Below, piece by piece: positions 1 through 9,576 of a stretch of DNA of 64,000 nucleotides. The stretch is from an uncultured Rhodobacter sp. Its GTDB lineage: Bacteria > Pseudomonadota > Alphaproteobacteria > Rhodobacterales > Rhodobacteraceae. Below the pieces are notes generated by a model. It did no database searches and had not been told where the DNA came from. It worked only from the letters and a program-made list of their open reading frames with translations. The DNA is taken from positions 124,001 through 188,000 of the forward strand of contig CAMFII010000005.1 of NCBI GenBank assembly GCA_945952585.1. Reading direction: 5' to 3'. The number at the start of each line of letters is the position of its first letter. The first letter of the stretch is position 1. A program made the position numbers and the translations under genes.

Positions 1-654
1 GTGATCGTCACCGCGGATCACATGGGTCACGCCCATGTCGTGATCGTCGACCACCACCGCAAGCATGTAGGTGGGCGTCCCGTCCGAGCGCAGCACGACC
101 ATGTCGTCAAGCTGGTCGTTGCGGAATTTGACCGTGCCCTGAACGACGTCCTGCACAAGCGTCTCGCCCTCGCGCGGGGCCTTCATGCGGATGGCATAGG
201 GTCCATCTGGCCAGGTCGCGGGACCCGCGTCGCGCCAGGGGCTCTGGAACAGGGTCGAGCGGCCCTCGGCGCGGGCCGCCTCGCGGAAGGCCTCGATTTC
301 CTCGGGCGTCGAATAGCAGCGATAGGCCGAGCCGCGCGCCAGCATCTCGCGCGCGACCTCGGCATGGCGGTCGCGGCGCTCGAACTGGCTGACGACCTCG
401 CCATCCCAGTCGAGGCCGAGCCAAGTCAGGCCGCGCAAGATCGCCGCCGTCGCCTCGGGGGTGGACCGCTCACGGTCGGTGTCCTCGATCCGGAGCAGGA
501 AGGTGCCGCCATGACCGCGGGCGAAAAGCCAGTTGAACAGCGCCGTGCGGCCGCCGCCGATATGCAGGTAGCCGGTTGGCGAGGGCGCAAAGCGGGTGAC
601 GATACCGGATTTGGGCTTTGCGCCGGCGGCGCGTGCGGAATTGGCGTCGGTCAT
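1..654 (-). CDS. gltX: Glutamyl-tRNA synthetase, N-terminal part (runs off the left edge)
   Basis: Charges tRNA-Glu (and possibly tRNA-Gln in organisms that use the amidation route) in the cytoplasm. Reading the minus strand from the ATG at 654 gives 218 uninterrupted codons to the window edge. This frame is absent from the ORF track because its stop lies outside. The class I catalytic fold is clear: [14 protein letters not shown] at residues 21-34 carries the HIGH-type ATP-binding motif, followed by [12 protein letters not shown] and [11 protein letters not shown], all typical of GluRS. The KMSKS motif would lie beyond the edge. It diverges from comEC across 95 bases. Alphaproteobacteria often carry two gltX copies, and I cannot tell which this is. 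Confidence 0.96.
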   Translation of the reverse strand, partial: MTDANSARAAGAKPKSGIVTRFAPSPTGYLHIGGGRTALFNWLFARGHGGTFLLRIEDTDRERSTPEATAAILRGLTWLGLDWDGEVVSQFERRDRHAEVAREMLARGSAYRCYSTPEEIEAFREAARAEGRSTLFQSPWRDAGPATWPDGPYAIRMKAPREGETLVQDVVQGTVKFRNDQLDDMVVLRSDGTPTYMLAVVVDDHDMGVTHVIRGDDH

Positions 655-749
655 GACCGGGTTAACCTTTCGGAAACCATGAACGGGGCAGATTTGCCGC
701 CTGTCTAGGCAATCACGCCTGAAGTGACAAGCGCGGGAACCAGCGGGGC

Positions 750-2828
750 ATGTGGCGTCTCGGCCATCCTTTCGCGGCGCTGGCGGCCGCGCGCGGCACG
801 CTGTTCCCCTTTGTCCCGGTGCTGATCGCCTGCGGGATCGGGATCTGGTTCGGTCTTGTGGCCGAGCCGGGCCTTCCGTTCTACGGCGGCATCGCGCTGG
901 CGGCGCTTGGCCTGCTGGCGGCGTCCGTTCGGGCGCCGGACCTGGTTCAGGTGCCCGCCTGGGCCGCGTTCTGCCTCTGTCTAGGGATGCTCGCCTGCGG
1001 GCTGCGCCTGTCGCTCGTCGCCGCCCCGGTGCTGGAGTTCCGCTATTACGGCCCGGTGCAGGGCCGCGTGGTCGAAATCGACAGGTCCGAGTCCGATTTT
1101 CCGCGCATCACCCTCGACCGGGTGGTGCTCTCGCGGGTCGATCCTGTCCGCACCCCTCGCACCGTCCGCGTCACACTGCACTGGGACGGCCCCCAGACCG
1201 AGCCGAAGCCGGGCCTGACCGTGATCCTGACGGCAAATCTCGCCCCGCCGCCCGGCCCGGCCGAGCCGGGCGGCTTCGACTTCCGGCGGATGGCCTATTT
1301 CGAGGGGCTGGGCGCGGTCGGGTCCAGCCGCTCGCCCCTGCTGACGCTGGAGCCCGCCGCGCCGGGAGAGGAATGGGTGAACCGCCTGCGCGCCCATCTG
1401 TCCGGGGCGATCATGGCGCGCATTCCCGGGCAGGCCGGAGCCTTTGCCTCGGGCGCGGTCACCGGCGACCGGTCCCAGATCGCGCAGGCGACGGTTCAGG
1501 ACCTGCGCGCCTCGAACCTGTCGCATCTGCTGGCGATTTCGGGGATGAACATGGCCTTCCTGACCGGCTTCGTCTTCGCGCTGGTCCGTTATGGCATCGC
1601 ACTGGTGCCGCCGGTGGCGCTTCGGCTGAACTCGAAGAAGGTTGCGGCGGCGGTGGCGCTGGTCGTCTCGGCCTTTTACCTCGCGCTGTCGGGGGCCAAT
1701 GTCGCGACCGAGCGCGCGTTCGTCATGGTGGCGGTGATGCTGGTCGCGGTGCTGGCCGACCGGCGGGCCTTTACCCTGCGCGGCGTGGCGCTGGCCGGGA
1801 CAGCGCTGCTCCTCTGGCAGCCCGACAGCCTGTTCGGGCCGGGTTTCCAGATGTCCTTTGCCGCGACCATTGCGCTGGTCGCCGGATTCGATGCCTTGCG
1901 GCGCTGGCCTCGTGCCCAGGGATTGCCCTGGTGGGGCAGGGGCGTGATGGTCGCGGTCCTGTCCACGGTCATAGCCGGGGCGGCCACGGCTCCGCTTGGC
2001 GCCGCGCATTTCAACCGCTTCACCGATTACGGCATGATCGCCAACCTGCTGACCGTTCCTGCAATGGGGATGCTGATCATGCCAGGTGCGGTGATCGCGG
2101 TTCTGCTCGCGCCCCTGGGACTGGCCGCGCCGGGCTTCTGGGCGATGGAGCTGGGTGCGCGCTGGATCCTGGCGGTCGCGCATCTGGTGGCAGGGTGGAA
2201 GGGGGCGGTGACGGGCATTCCCGCGCCGGTGCCTGCGGTCCTGCCGCTTCTGGCGCTCGGGGCGCTGTGGGTGGTGATCTGGCAGGGGCGTGCCCGCTGG
2301 CTGGGGGTCGCGCCGCTTGTGGCCGGGTTTGTCCTGTGGGCCATCCTGCCGCGCCCGGACCTTCTCATCAGTACCGATGGCGGGTTGGCCGGCGTGATGG
2401 GGCCAGAGGGGCGGGCGCTGTCTGCCGCGAAGGGGGCCGGCTTCGCTGCATCGGACTGGCTGGCGAACGATGGTGATCTGGCGGATCAGAAGGAAGCCGC
2501 CAATCGCAAGGGGTTCACCGGTCCTGCCATGGCCCGAGGCTTTCAGCTTGGCGGGTGGCGCGGGGTCGTGCTGAAGGGCAAAGGGGCGGCCGCGCAGCTC
2601 GACCGGGCCTGCAAGGAAAACGATCTGGTGGTCCTGGCCGCGGACCTGGCAGCCTTGCCCGAGGGGTGCATCGTGATCGACCGGACCGAACTGGCGCTCA
2701 GCGGCGCGGTCGCGGGCTGGCTGGAACCGGATGGCGGATTGCGCCTTATTCCGACAAACCGTGCCGCACGCGTCTGGATGGGGCAGGTCAGCGCGCAGCC
2801 GGTGATCGTGCTGCCGCCGCCTCAGTAG
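750..2828 (+). CDS. comEC: ComEC/Rec2-family DNA-uptake channel protein
   Basis: Predicted inner-membrane channel for single-stranded DNA in natural transformation. The 692-residue product has an N-terminal hydrophobic stretch with a DUF4131-like region (about 1-200), then the competence domain with many membrane segments (about 215-520) containing the typical [16 protein letters not shown]. The last 170 residues sit where ComEC proteins often have a metallo-beta-lactamase domain, but I see no HxHxDH motif, so that domain is degenerate or replaced. The ATG at 750 is chosen because the hydrophobic start follows directly. The gene converges with lexA and the stop codons overlap by 7 bases. Whether this organism is transformable cannot be read from one gene. 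Confidence 0.9.
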   Translation: MWRLGHPFAALAAARGTLFPFVPVLIACGIGIWFGLVAEPGLPFYGGIALAALGLLAASVRAPDLVQVPAWAAFCLCLGMLACGLRLSLVAAPVLEFRYYGPVQGRVVEIDRSESDFPRITLDRVVLSRVDPVRTPRTVRVTLHWDGPQTEPKPGLTVILTANLAPPPGPAEPGGFDFRRMAYFEGLGAVGSSRSPLLTLEPAAPGEEWVNRLRAHLSGAIMARIPGQAGAFASGAVTGDRSQIAQATVQDLRASNLSHLLAISGMNMAFLTGFVFALVRYGIALVPPVALRLNSKKVAAAVALVVSAFYLALSGANVATERAFVMVAVMLVAVLADRRAFTLRGVALAGTALLLWQPDSLFGPGFQMSFAATIALVAGFDALRRWPRAQGLPWWGRGVMVAVLSTVIAGAATAPLGAAHFNRFTDYGMIANLLTVPAMGMLIMPGAVIAVLLAPLGLAAPGFWAMELGARWILAVAHLVAGWKGAVTGIPAPVPAVLPLLALGALWVVIWQGRARWLGVAPLVAGFVLWAILPRPDLLISTDGGLAGVMGPEGRALSAAKGAGFAASDWLANDGDLADQKEAANRKGFTGPAMARGFQLGGWRGVVLKGKGAAAQLDRACKENDLVVLAADLAALPEGCIVIDRTELALSGAVAGWLEPDGGLRLIPTNRAARVWMGQVSAQPVIVLPPPQ

Positions 2829-3523
2829 TTGCGGATCAGGCCGACAAGGCGGCCCTGCACCCGCACCATGTGGTCGGGGAACATCCGCGTTTCATAGGCG
2901 GGGTTCGCGGCTTCCAGCGCGATCATGTTGCCCTTGCGGCGGAAGCGCTTCAGGGTCGCTTCCTGTTCCTCGACCAACGCCACGACGATATCGCCGTTTT
3001 CGGCTGTCCCCTGTTCGCGGATGATGACGATATCGCCGTCATTGATCCCGGCCTCGATCATCGAGTCGCCCTTGACCTCGAGCGCGTAGTGCTGGCCGCG
3101 GCCCGAGAGCATCGACCCCGGCACGGCGACATGGTGCGAGATATGCTGGATCGCCTCGATCGGCACGCCGGCGGCGATGCGCCCCATGACCGGCAGTTCC
3201 AGCGCATTGATCGCTTCGACCGCAATGGCGTTCCGGGGCGGGGCTGGCGGCGGCGTGGCGGGCCGGTCCCCCTGGATGACCTTGGGCGAGAAACCGGGGC
3301 GTTCCATCGCTTCTGGCAGCTTCAGGATTTCCAGCGCCCGGGCCCGGTGCGGCAGGCGGCGGATGAAGCCCCGCTCCTCAAGTGCCGTGATGAGCCGGTG
3401 GATGCCGGATTTCGATTTCAGGTCCAGCGCCTCCTTCATCTCGTCGAACGAGGGCGGGACGCCGTCGGCATCCATGCGGGTGCGGATGAAATCCAGAAGT
3501 TCCAGTTGCTTGCGGGTCAGCAT
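2822..3523 (-). CDS. lexA: LexA SOS-response repressor
   Basis: Represses DNA-damage genes and cleaves itself when RecA filaments form. The 233-residue product starts [13 protein letters not shown], the usual LexA start; the track's ATG nine bases upstream is less likely. An N-terminal winged helix (to about residue 70) contains the recognition segment [19 protein letters not shown]. After a proline-rich linker come the scissile Ala-Gly in [12 protein letters not shown], the nucleophilic Ser in [10 protein letters not shown] and the catalytic Lys in [11 protein letters not shown], so autoproteolysis should be intact. Its own upstream region holds three GTTC half-sites at 7-base spacing, consistent with autoregulation. 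It lies 88 bases downstream of moeA on the same strand. Confidence 0.97.
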   Translation of the reverse strand: MLTRKQLELLDFIRTRMDADGVPPSFDEMKEALDLKSKSGIHRLITALEERGFIRRLPHRARALEILKLPEAMERPGFSPKVIQGDRPATPPPAPPRNAIAVEAINALELPVMGRIAAGVPIEAIQHISHHVAVPGSMLSGRGQHYALEVKGDSMIEAGINDGDIVIIREQGTAENGDIVVALVEEQEATLKRFRRKGNMIALEAANPAYETRMFPDHMVRVQGRLVGLIRNY

Positions 3524-3556
3524 CGGGCGCAATCCTCGGTCTGGCGACGCGGATGG

Positions 3557-3582
3557 GTTCCCGACATGTTCTGCCCGTGTTC
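3557..3582 (-). promoter_or_regulatory. Double overlapping LexA (SOS) box upstream of lexA
   Basis: Three GTTC tetramers start at 3557, 3568 and 3579, each separated by exactly 7 bases (GAAC-N7-GAAC-N7-GAAC on the coding strand). The alphaproteobacterial LexA box is the direct repeat GTTC-N7-GTTC, so two boxes overlap through a shared middle half-site, 34 bases before the lexA start. Regulation by LexA itself is established for this group; that both boxes are used is inference. Confidence 0.85.
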
Positions 3583-3611
3583 CCGGTTTGTGTCAACACA
3601 TTCCGTAATTC

Positions 3612-4787
3612 TCAGATCGGCAGGTAGTCCACCTCGGTCCCCGGGCTGCGAGGGCCATCGCCAATCGGGCGGACGAGCAGGGCATCTGCCTGCGACAGGA
3701 TCGACAGGAGGGCAGAGTCCTGCCGGTCGAACGGAGTGATCGCCGGCAGGCCGGGACCGGGCGACAGGCGGGCGCGCATGTAATGCGTCCGGTTGCCGTT
3801 CGCATCGACCCCGGCACCGAGTGTGGCGCGTCGCAGGGGATGGGCGGGCGAAAGGCCCAGCATCGCCCGGATCAGGGGCAGCAGGAACAGATGCCCGCAG
3901 ACGATCGCCGAAACCGGGTTGCCGGGCAGGCCCAGCATCGCCGCCCCCATCATCCGCCCTGCCATCAGCGGTTTGCCCGGCCGCATCGCCACCTTGTAGA
4001 AGGCGCGCTCCAGCCCGAGGTCACCGGCCACCTTGCCGACAAGGTCGTGGTCGCCGACCGAGGCGCCGCCGATGGTGACGATCAGGTCCGCGCCATCGGC
4101 AAGCCCGAAGACGGTGGCGAGTTCAGCCTCGGTGTCGCGGGCGATGGGCAGCATCCGCACCTCGGCGCCCTCCGCCTCGGCCATCGCCTTCAGCGCGAAG
4201 CCGTTCGAGGCGATGATCTGGTCGGGGCGCGGGGTCTCGCCCGGCATGACCAGCTCGTCGCCGGTGGCGATCAGGGCCACGACCGGGCGGCGGCGGACCG
4301 TGACCCGGTCGATGTTCATCGCGGCAAGAAGGGCGAGGTCGGCAGGGCGCAGCCGCCGGGGTGGCAGGCTGTCGCCGGCGCGGAAATCCTGGCCCATCGG
4401 GCGGATGTTGGTTGCGCCGTCCAGACCCGCGCCAAGCAGGATCGTCTGCCCCTCGGCGGTCACATCTTCCTGGATCACGACGCGGGTCGCGCCTTCCGGC
4501 ACCGGGGCGCCCGTGAAGATGCGCACCGCCTCGCCCGGACCGACCCGGCCCGGGAAGGCATGGCCCGCGGCTGAAATGCCGGTGACGACAAGGCGGTCCC
4601 CCGGGCGCACCGGCTCGGCGACCGCGTAGCCGTCCATGGCCGAGGCGGCGAAAGGCGGCTGGGTCAGGCGGGCGTTGGCGGGCTCGGCCATGACCCGGCC
4701 GGACGCGGCTGCGAGCGACACGGTTTCGCAAGGCAGCGTCGGGGCGAGGGCGGTGACCCGCGCCTGCGCCTCTTCGACCGATATCAT
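3612..4787 (-). CDS. moeA: Molybdopterin molybdotransferase MoeA
   Basis: Inserts molybdate into adenylylated molybdopterin in the last step of molybdenum cofactor synthesis. The 391-residue length fits the family. [12 protein letters not shown] near residue 45 is the MoeA hallmark, followed by the [10 protein letters not shown] segment, ATGDELV and the MoCF-domain motif [11 protein letters not shown] (about 235-245), ending with a small beta-barrel domain IV. The start ATG overlaps the moaC stop by 4 bases, so the two are translationally coupled in the chain trpC-moaC-moeA. Some MoeA homologues act on tungsten, but nothing here suggests that. Confidence 0.96.
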   Translation of the reverse strand: MISVEEAQARVTALAPTLPCETVSLAAASGRVMAEPANARLTQPPFAASAMDGYAVAEPVRPGDRLVVTGISAAGHAFPGRVGPGEAVRIFTGAPVPEGATRVVIQEDVTAEGQTILLGAGLDGATNIRPMGQDFRAGDSLPPRRLRPADLALLAAMNIDRVTVRRRPVVALIATGDELVMPGETPRPDQIIASNGFALKAMAEAEGAEVRMLPIARDTEAELATVFGLADGADLIVTIGGASVGDHDLVGKVAGDLGLERAFYKVAMRPGKPLMAGRMMGAAMLGLPGNPVSAIVCGHLFLLPLIRAMLGLSPAHPLRRATLGAGVDANGNRTHYMRARLSPGPGLPAITPFDRQDSALLSILSQADALLVRPIGDGPRSPGTEVDYLPI

Positions 4788-5272
4788 CGCTTCGCCTCGT
4801 AACGCCCGGATTTTCCACCGTCTTTCAGGACGACCTCGATGCCGAGGATCTCCATACCACGGTCCACGGCCTTGACCATGTCATAGACGGTCAGCGCAGC
4901 CACGCTGACGGCGGTCAGCGCCTCCATCTCGACCCCGGTCTGGCAGGTGGTCTTGACGGTGGCCTCGATGCGGATGCCGGGAAGATCGGCGTCCGGGGTT
5001 AGGTCTATGGCAACCTTGGCGATCGGCAGGGGATGGCAGAGCGGGATCAGGTCGGCGGTCTTCTTGGCCCCCATGATCCCGGCAAGCCGGGCGACACCCA
5101 GCACATCGCCCTTCTTCGCCCGGCCTTCGATGATGAGGGCCAGCGTTGCGGGCAGCATCCGCACCGCGCCGCGGGCGACGGCGATACGGTCGGTGACGGC
5201 CTTGTCCGAGACATCGACCATGTGGGCGTGACCTTCGGCATCGAAATGGGTGAGGGGATTGCCGGCCATCAC
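4784..5272 (-). CDS. moaC: Cyclic pyranopterin monophosphate synthase MoaC
   Basis: Converts 3',8-cyclo-7,8-dihydro-GTP (made by MoaA) to cyclic pyranopterin monophosphate, an early step of molybdenum cofactor synthesis. The 162-residue protein has the usual length and all family marks: HMVDVSDK near the start, the LCHPLPI loop, METALTAVS-like [17 protein letters not shown], and the C-terminal KDGGKSG motif. The first of two adjacent ATGs is chosen because it makes a 4-base ATGA overlap with the trpC stop. The 3' end overlaps moeA in the same way. MoaA, MoaD and MoaE are not in the window. Confidence 0.97.
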   Translation of the reverse strand: MMAGNPLTHFDAEGHAHMVDVSDKAVTDRIAVARGAVRMLPATLALIIEGRAKKGDVLGVARLAGIMGAKKTADLIPLCHPLPIAKVAIDLTPDADLPGIRIEATVKTTCQTGVEMEALTAVSVAALTVYDMVKAVDRGMEILGIEVVLKDGGKSGRYEAKR

Positions 5273-6081
5273 AGCCCGCCCTGGGCCGTGCGCGGATTGG
5301 CAAGGATTGCCCGCGTCGCCGCCTCGACATCGGGCTGGCGCATCAGGCTTTCGCCGATCAGGAAGCAGCGCGCGCCATAGCGCGCCATGTCGGCCAGATC
5401 CGCCGGCGTATAGAGGCCACTTTCCGAGACGATCATCCGGTCCTCGGGCACACGCCGCGCCAGTTTCCGGGTGGTGTCGAGCGTGACTTCGAATGTGTGG
5501 AGATTGCGATTGTTGATGCCGATCAGCGGAGAACGCAGGCGCGAGGCACGGTCGAGTTCGGCCTCGTCATGGACCTCGATCAGCACGTCCATCTTCCAGT
5601 GGAAGGCCGCATCCTCCAGCTCGGCGGCCTGCGTATCGGACAGCGAGGCCATGATGATGAGGATGCAATCGGCACCAAGCGCGCGCGACTCCGCCACCTG
5701 CCAGGGATCGTAAAGGAAATCCTTGCGCAGGCAGGGCAGGCTGGTGGCCGCGCGGGCGGCGACGAGGTAGCTGTCATCACCCTGGAAGGAAGGGCCATCG
5801 GTCAGGATGGACAGGCAGGCAGCGCCGCCGCGTTCATAGGCACGGGCAAGCTCGGGCGGGTCGAAATCGGCGCGGATCAGGCCCTTCGAAGGGCTGGCCT
5901 TCTTGACCTCGGCGATAAGCCCATAGCCCGAACTGGCCGCTTCGCGCAGCGCCACGGCAAAGCCACGGGGGGCATCCGCATCACGCGCCGCCTCTTCGAT
6001 CTCGGCCAGGGGCCGGGCGGCCTTGCGCCGAGCGACATCCTCGAGCTTGTAGGCCTTGATCCTGTCCAGAATGGTCGCCAT
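5269..6081 (-). CDS. trpC: Indole-3-glycerol phosphate synthase TrpC
   Basis: Closes the ring of carboxyphenylaminodeoxyribulose phosphate to give indole-3-glycerol phosphate, the fourth step from chorismate to tryptophan. The 270-residue TIM barrel carries the catalytic lysine motif [11 protein letters not shown], the DGPSFQG loop, [22 protein letters not shown] and IVSESGLYT, all in the usual order. It is not fused to PRAI (TrpF). It follows trpD on the same strand after 130 bases filled by three copies of the GATTTTTC palindrome, and it overlaps moaC by 4 bases, so Trp and cofactor genes probably share a transcript. Confidence 0.97.
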   Translation of the reverse strand: MATILDRIKAYKLEDVARRKAARPLAEIEEAARDADAPRGFAVALREAASSGYGLIAEVKKASPSKGLIRADFDPPELARAYERGGAACLSILTDGPSFQGDDSYLVAARAATSLPCLRKDFLYDPWQVAESRALGADCILIIMASLSDTQAAELEDAAFHWKMDVLIEVHDEAELDRASRLRSPLIGINNRNLHTFEVTLDTTRKLARRVPEDRMIVSESGLYTPADLADMARYGARCFLIGESLMRQPDVEAATRAILANPRTAQGGL

Positions 6082-6101
6082 GCGATTGTCTTGTCCCAGA
6101 A

Positions 6102-6199
6102 CGATTTTTCTACGAAAAATCGGCGTTTCCTTCAGTGGGGCGATTTTTCTGCGAAAAATCGGGCTCCCGGCTTTGCGCTGATTTTTCGCAGAAAAATCG
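6102..6199. repeat. Three copies of the GATTTTTC-N3-GAAAAATC palindrome (locus A)
   Basis: Three 19-base palindromes lie at 6103-6121 (centre TAC), 6142-6160 (centre TGC) and 6180-6198 (centre GCA). The second and third are exact reverse complements of each other, so they can also pair over a 19-base GC-rich loop into one long hairpin. The same unit recurs at 48554-48605 and 58649-58701. It fills the trpD-trpC gap. The T-rich arms could slow polymerase, but its repetition at unrelated loci suggests a REP-like dispersed element. Confidence 0.85.
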
Positions 6200-6211
6200 T
6201 GGGCGCAAGGG

Positions 6212-7228
6212 TCAGGCTGCCGTGGTGATCCGCGCCACTGCTGCCACTTTCGCCCACGCCGCTCCGCTATCGAGGCTTTCCCGCGCCAGTTCGACCCCTT
6301 CAGGCAGGCTCGCCACCTTTTCCGCCACGACCAGGGCTGCCGCCGCGTTCAGCAGGACCGCGTCGCGATAGGCCCCGGCTGCACCGTCAAGCAGGGCGCG
6401 CAGGGCCGCGGCATTCTCGGCAGGCGTGCCGCCCAGGATCGCCTCGAAGGGATGGGCGGGCAGTCCCGCATCCTCGGGGTGCAGGTCGAACTCGCGGATG
6501 GTGCCGCCTTCCAGCGCCGCGACCTTCGTCGGCAGCGCGATCGAGATTTCATCCGTGCCATCGCCGCCATGAACAAGCCAGGCGCGCTCGGCACCAAGCG
6601 CCAACAGGGTTTCGGCCATCGGACGGATCAGCGTGGGCGAGAAGGTGCCGGTCAGCTGGCGCTTCACCCCGGCTGGATTGGTCAGCGGACCGAGGATGTT
6701 GAAGATCGTCCGCGTCCCAAGCTCGGCCCGGACCGGGCCGACATGGCGCATCGCCGGATGATGCATCGGGGCCATCATGAAGCCGATGCCGGCTTCGGAA
6801 AGGGCGCGCTCGACCACATCCGGCCCGACCATGACGTTGACGCCCAATTCGGTCAGCGCATCCGCCGCACCGGATTTCGACGAGAGGTTTCGGTTGCCGT
6901 GCTTGGCGACCGGCACGCCGGCGCCAGCCACGACGAAGGCCGTCGCGGTCGAGATATTGAGCGTGCCCTTGCCGTCACCGCCCGTGCCAACGATGTCCAT
7001 GGCGCCGGCGGGGGCGGTGACCTTGTGGCATTTGGCGCGCATGACCGTGGCGGCGGCGGCATATTCCTCGACCGTCTCGCCGCGGGCGCGCAGGGCCATC
7101 AGGAAGCCGCCGGTCTGGGCCGGGGTCGCCTCGCCCTCGAACAGCGCCTCGAAGGCGGTCTCGGCCTCGGCGCGGGTCAGGGGCCGGGTCGCCGCCAGCC
7201 CGATCAGCGGTTTCAGGCGGTCGCTCAT
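6212..7228 (-). CDS. trpD: Anthranilate phosphoribosyltransferase TrpD
   Basis: Transfers phosphoribose from PRPP to anthranilate, the second committed step of tryptophan synthesis. The ORF track frame begins far upstream in trpG territory; the real start is the ATG at 7228 ([10 protein letters not shown]), giving 338 residues, the normal length. The PRPP-binding glycine loop [15 protein letters not shown] (about 80-95) and the [17 protein letters not shown] segment are intact. The start overlaps the trpG stop by 4 bases (ATGA), showing coupling to the glutaminase subunit that feeds anthranilate synthase. Confidence 0.97.
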   Translation of the reverse strand: MSDRLKPLIGLAATRPLTRAEAETAFEALFEGEATPAQTGGFLMALRARGETVEEYAAAATVMRAKCHKVTAPAGAMDIVGTGGDGKGTLNISTATAFVVAGAGVPVAKHGNRNLSSKSGAADALTELGVNVMVGPDVVERALSEAGIGFMMAPMHHPAMRHVGPVRAELGTRTIFNILGPLTNPAGVKRQLTGTFSPTLIRPMAETLLALGAERAWLVHGGDGTDEISIALPTKVAALEGGTIREFDLHPEDAGLPAHPFEAILGGTPAENAAALRALLDGAAGAYRDAVLLNAAAALVVAEKVASLPEGVELARESLDSGAAWAKVAAVARITTAA

Positions 7229-7812
7229 GCCGGAACCGCGTCCCGCGCCATCTCGAGGAAGTTCCGCAGAAGCTGGTGGCCATGCTCCGAAGCGATGCTT
7301 TCGGGATGGAACTGCACGCCTTCGATCGGGCGCTCCTTGTGGCGCAGGCCCATGATCGTGCCATCCTCGAGCCAGGCGGTGACTTCCAGGCAATCTGGCA
7401 GCGTCTCGCGTTCGACGATCAGCGAGTGGTAGCGGGTGGCGAGGAAGGGCGAGGGCAGGCCGCGGAAGATGCCTTTGCCTTCGTGATGCATGACGCCCAT
7501 CTTGCCGTGGACGATCTCGTGGCAGCGGATGACATGGCCGCCGAAGGCCTCGCCGATGGTCTGGTGGCCAAGGCAAACGCCCAGAAGCGGGATCCGGGCC
7601 TCGGCGGCGGCGGCGGTGAGCGGCAGACAGATCCCGGCCTGGGCCGGATCGCAGGGGCCGGGCGACAGAACGATCGACGAGGGGCGCAGCGCCATGGCCT
7701 GCTGCACATCAAGGGCGTCGTTGCGCACGACCTTCACCTCGGCCCCGAGTTCGCCCAGGTAATGGACGAGGTTGTAGGTGAAACTGTCGTAGTTATCGAT
7801 CAATAGCAGCAT
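7225..7812 (-). CDS. trpG: Anthranilate synthase glutaminase component TrpG (PabA-like)
   Basis: Class I glutamine amidotransferase that supplies ammonia to TrpE, and possibly to PabB. Starting at the ATG at 7812 ([15 protein letters not shown], the conserved family start) gives 195 residues. The catalytic cysteine lies in [15 protein letters not shown] (about residue 80) and the histidine-glutamate pair in GVQFHPESI (about 170). It is the first gene of trpGDC here, so the promoter should lie between 7813 and 7972. No trpE lies within the window. The upstream start in the track adds 24 residues without similarity. Confidence 0.95.
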   Translation of the reverse strand: MLLLIDNYDSFTYNLVHYLGELGAEVKVVRNDALDVQQAMALRPSSIVLSPGPCDPAQAGICLPLTAAAAEARIPLLGVCLGHQTIGEAFGGHVIRCHEIVHGKMGVMHHEGKGIFRGLPSPFLATRYHSLIVERETLPDCLEVTAWLEDGTIMGLRHKERPIEGVQFHPESIASEHGHQLLRNFLEMARDAVPA

Positions 7813-7972
7813 GGCCGCAGGCACTTTCGGCTTTTTCGGATGATCCCCGCGCAGGGTCGCGCTATACATGGGCCGAGCCGCCAAGGGGCGTCAAGGCAAA
7901 GATGCCGGCCGAAGATGCCGGATCGGCGCCTCCGGGGCGGACGGGGCAGGGTGGCAAGACAGGGGGTAGCAG

Positions 7973-9541
7973 TTGCGCGGTTTCGCATCAGGTGTGATCT
8001 GGGGCGCCGTCGTCGGTGCTCTCGGACTGGTGGTTTCGTCCGAAATGGCGCCGATGCCGGGGACGCCCGTCGCGGCCAACATGCCAGCGCCCGCCGAACC
8101 GCCCGCCGCCGAACCCTCTGCCGTGAGCCCGGCGGAGCCGCCTGTTTCCGAACAGGCCCCTGAACCGGTCGCGACCGAGACCGCGGCTTCGGGAACGGAA
8201 GCGCCGGCCACCGCGCCGAAGACCACGGCGGCGGAAACCGAGACGGCCGCAGCGCAGGACAGCCTTGATGTGCCGTCGGGGTCGGAATTCAACCGGCCGC
8301 CGGCCGAGATCAACGCGGAACTCCCCGGGCAATCTGCCGCGCCCGCTCAGGAAAGCGTGCCGGCCGTCGTCGGGGCCACCGATGTTCCCGCCCCGCCGGC
8401 CGCGGATACCGCGAGCGCGGGCCTGCCCGAACCTTCACTGGAAGGGCCAGCGGCGCCGTCTGCCCCCGTGGCCGAGGACAGCGCCCCGCAACTGGCCCTC
8501 GCGACGGCCCCCGCGGCCCCGGGGGCGAGCCCAGATCTGGCCGCCCCGGCCGGCGAGACGAGCCCGGAGGCGGCCGAGTTGCCGCCCCCGCCGCCGCTGA
8601 CGCCCGAGGAAGAGGCATTGGCCCGGACGGCCCCGGCGGCAGAAGCCCCGGTCGAGGAGGGCGCCTCACTTCCCCGTGTCATCTCGCCCGGCCAGGATGG
8701 CGCCGAGGCGGGGACGGCCAAGGTCGAGACCACCGGCGAGGCGACGCTGCCGGAGAAGCCGAAGACCGGGTTCGAAACCGAAGTGCCCGGGGTAAAGGTG
8801 GGCGCCCTGCCGCAGATCGGGGTCGAACCGAAGGCGGATGAAGAAACCGACATGGCCGCTGCGCCCGAAACGGCGCTGACCCGCAACGCGGTGAGCTTCA
8901 GCAATCCCGAGGGCAAACCTGCCTTTGCCATCATCCTGATCGATGACGGCAGCCCGACGCTGGATCGGGCTGCACTGGCGGCCCTGCCGATCCCGGTGAC
9001 CTTTGCGCTGGATCCGATGCTTCCCGACATCGGCAAAGTTGCCGAGACCTACCGGAAGGGCGGGCACGAGGTGGTGATGCTGGCCACCGGGATTCCGAAG
9101 GGGGCGACCGCCTCCGACCTGGAGGTGACCTTCGCCGCCCATGACGCGGCGCTGCCGCAGGCTGTCGCGGTGCTCGACCTGCCTGAAGGCGGCTTCCAGT
9201 CGGATCGCAAGCTGTCAGCCGATGTCGTGGGCTTAGTCGGCGCCGGCGGGCGCGGGATCCTGACCTATGATGCGGGCCTCGATTCCGCAGCGCAGGTGGC
9301 AAGCCGCGATCAGGTGCCCTCGGCGCGCATCTTCCGCAAGCTCGATGCCGAGGGGGAATCCGCGCCGACCATCCGCCGCTACCTTGACCGCGCGGCGTTC
9401 AAGGCGGCGCAGGAGGGCGCGGTGACGGTGATCGGCTCGGCCCGTCCGGAGACGGTGGCGACGATCCTGTCCTGGACGGTCGAGGGGCGCGCGTCGCAAG
9501 TGGCGCTGGCCCCGGTTTCGGCGGTTCTGACGGCCAAATAG
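7973..9541 (+). CDS. YibQ-type divergent polysaccharide deacetylase family protein
   Basis: The 522-residue product starts at a TTG preceded by an AGGGGG ribosome-binding site. One N-terminal membrane anchor (about 3-24) is followed by 280 residues of low-complexity Ala/Pro/Glu sequence, probably crossing the periplasm. The C-terminal 220 residues form a divergent polysaccharide deacetylase fold (PF04748, YibQ), seen in FAIILIDDGSP, IPVTFALDP and the late TILSWTVEGRA. The family's activity is not well established. Rhodobacter sphaeroides, as I recall, has a yibQ gene inside its trp cluster. Here it diverges from trpG, which supports the assignment by neighbourhood but not a role in tryptophan synthesis. 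Confidence 0.82.
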   Translation: MRGFASGVIWGAVVGALGLVVSSEMAPMPGTPVAANMPAPAEPPAAEPSAVSPAEPPVSEQAPEPVATETAASGTEAPATAPKTTAAETETAAAQDSLDVPSGSEFNRPPAEINAELPGQSAAPAQESVPAVVGATDVPAPPAADTASAGLPEPSLEGPAAPSAPVAEDSAPQLALATAPAAPGASPDLAAPAGETSPEAAELPPPPPLTPEEEALARTAPAAEAPVEEGASLPRVISPGQDGAEAGTAKVETTGEATLPEKPKTGFETEVPGVKVGALPQIGVEPKADEETDMAAAPETALTRNAVSFSNPEGKPAFAIILIDDGSPTLDRAALAALPIPVTFALDPMLPDIGKVAETYRKGGHEVVMLATGIPKGATASDLEVTFAAHDAALPQAVAVLDLPEGGFQSDRKLSADVVGLVGAGGRGILTYDAGLDSAAQVASRDQVPSARIFRKLDAEGESAPTIRRYLDRAAFKAAQEGAVTVIGSARPETVATILSWTVEGRASQVALAPVSAVLTAK

Positions 9542-9576
9542 GTCCGGCCGGCCGGACCTCGGGAGGAGGGAAGGCG

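Noticed and set aside
1-708. 235-residue plus-strand ORF at the left edge
   Set aside because: It is the complement of gltX; only the minus-strand frame has class I synthetase motifs.
752-2476. Long ORFs of 574 (+) and 400 (-) residues inside comEC
   Set aside because: Arg/Gly/Pro-rich composition typical of shadow frames in high-GC DNA; no family motif.
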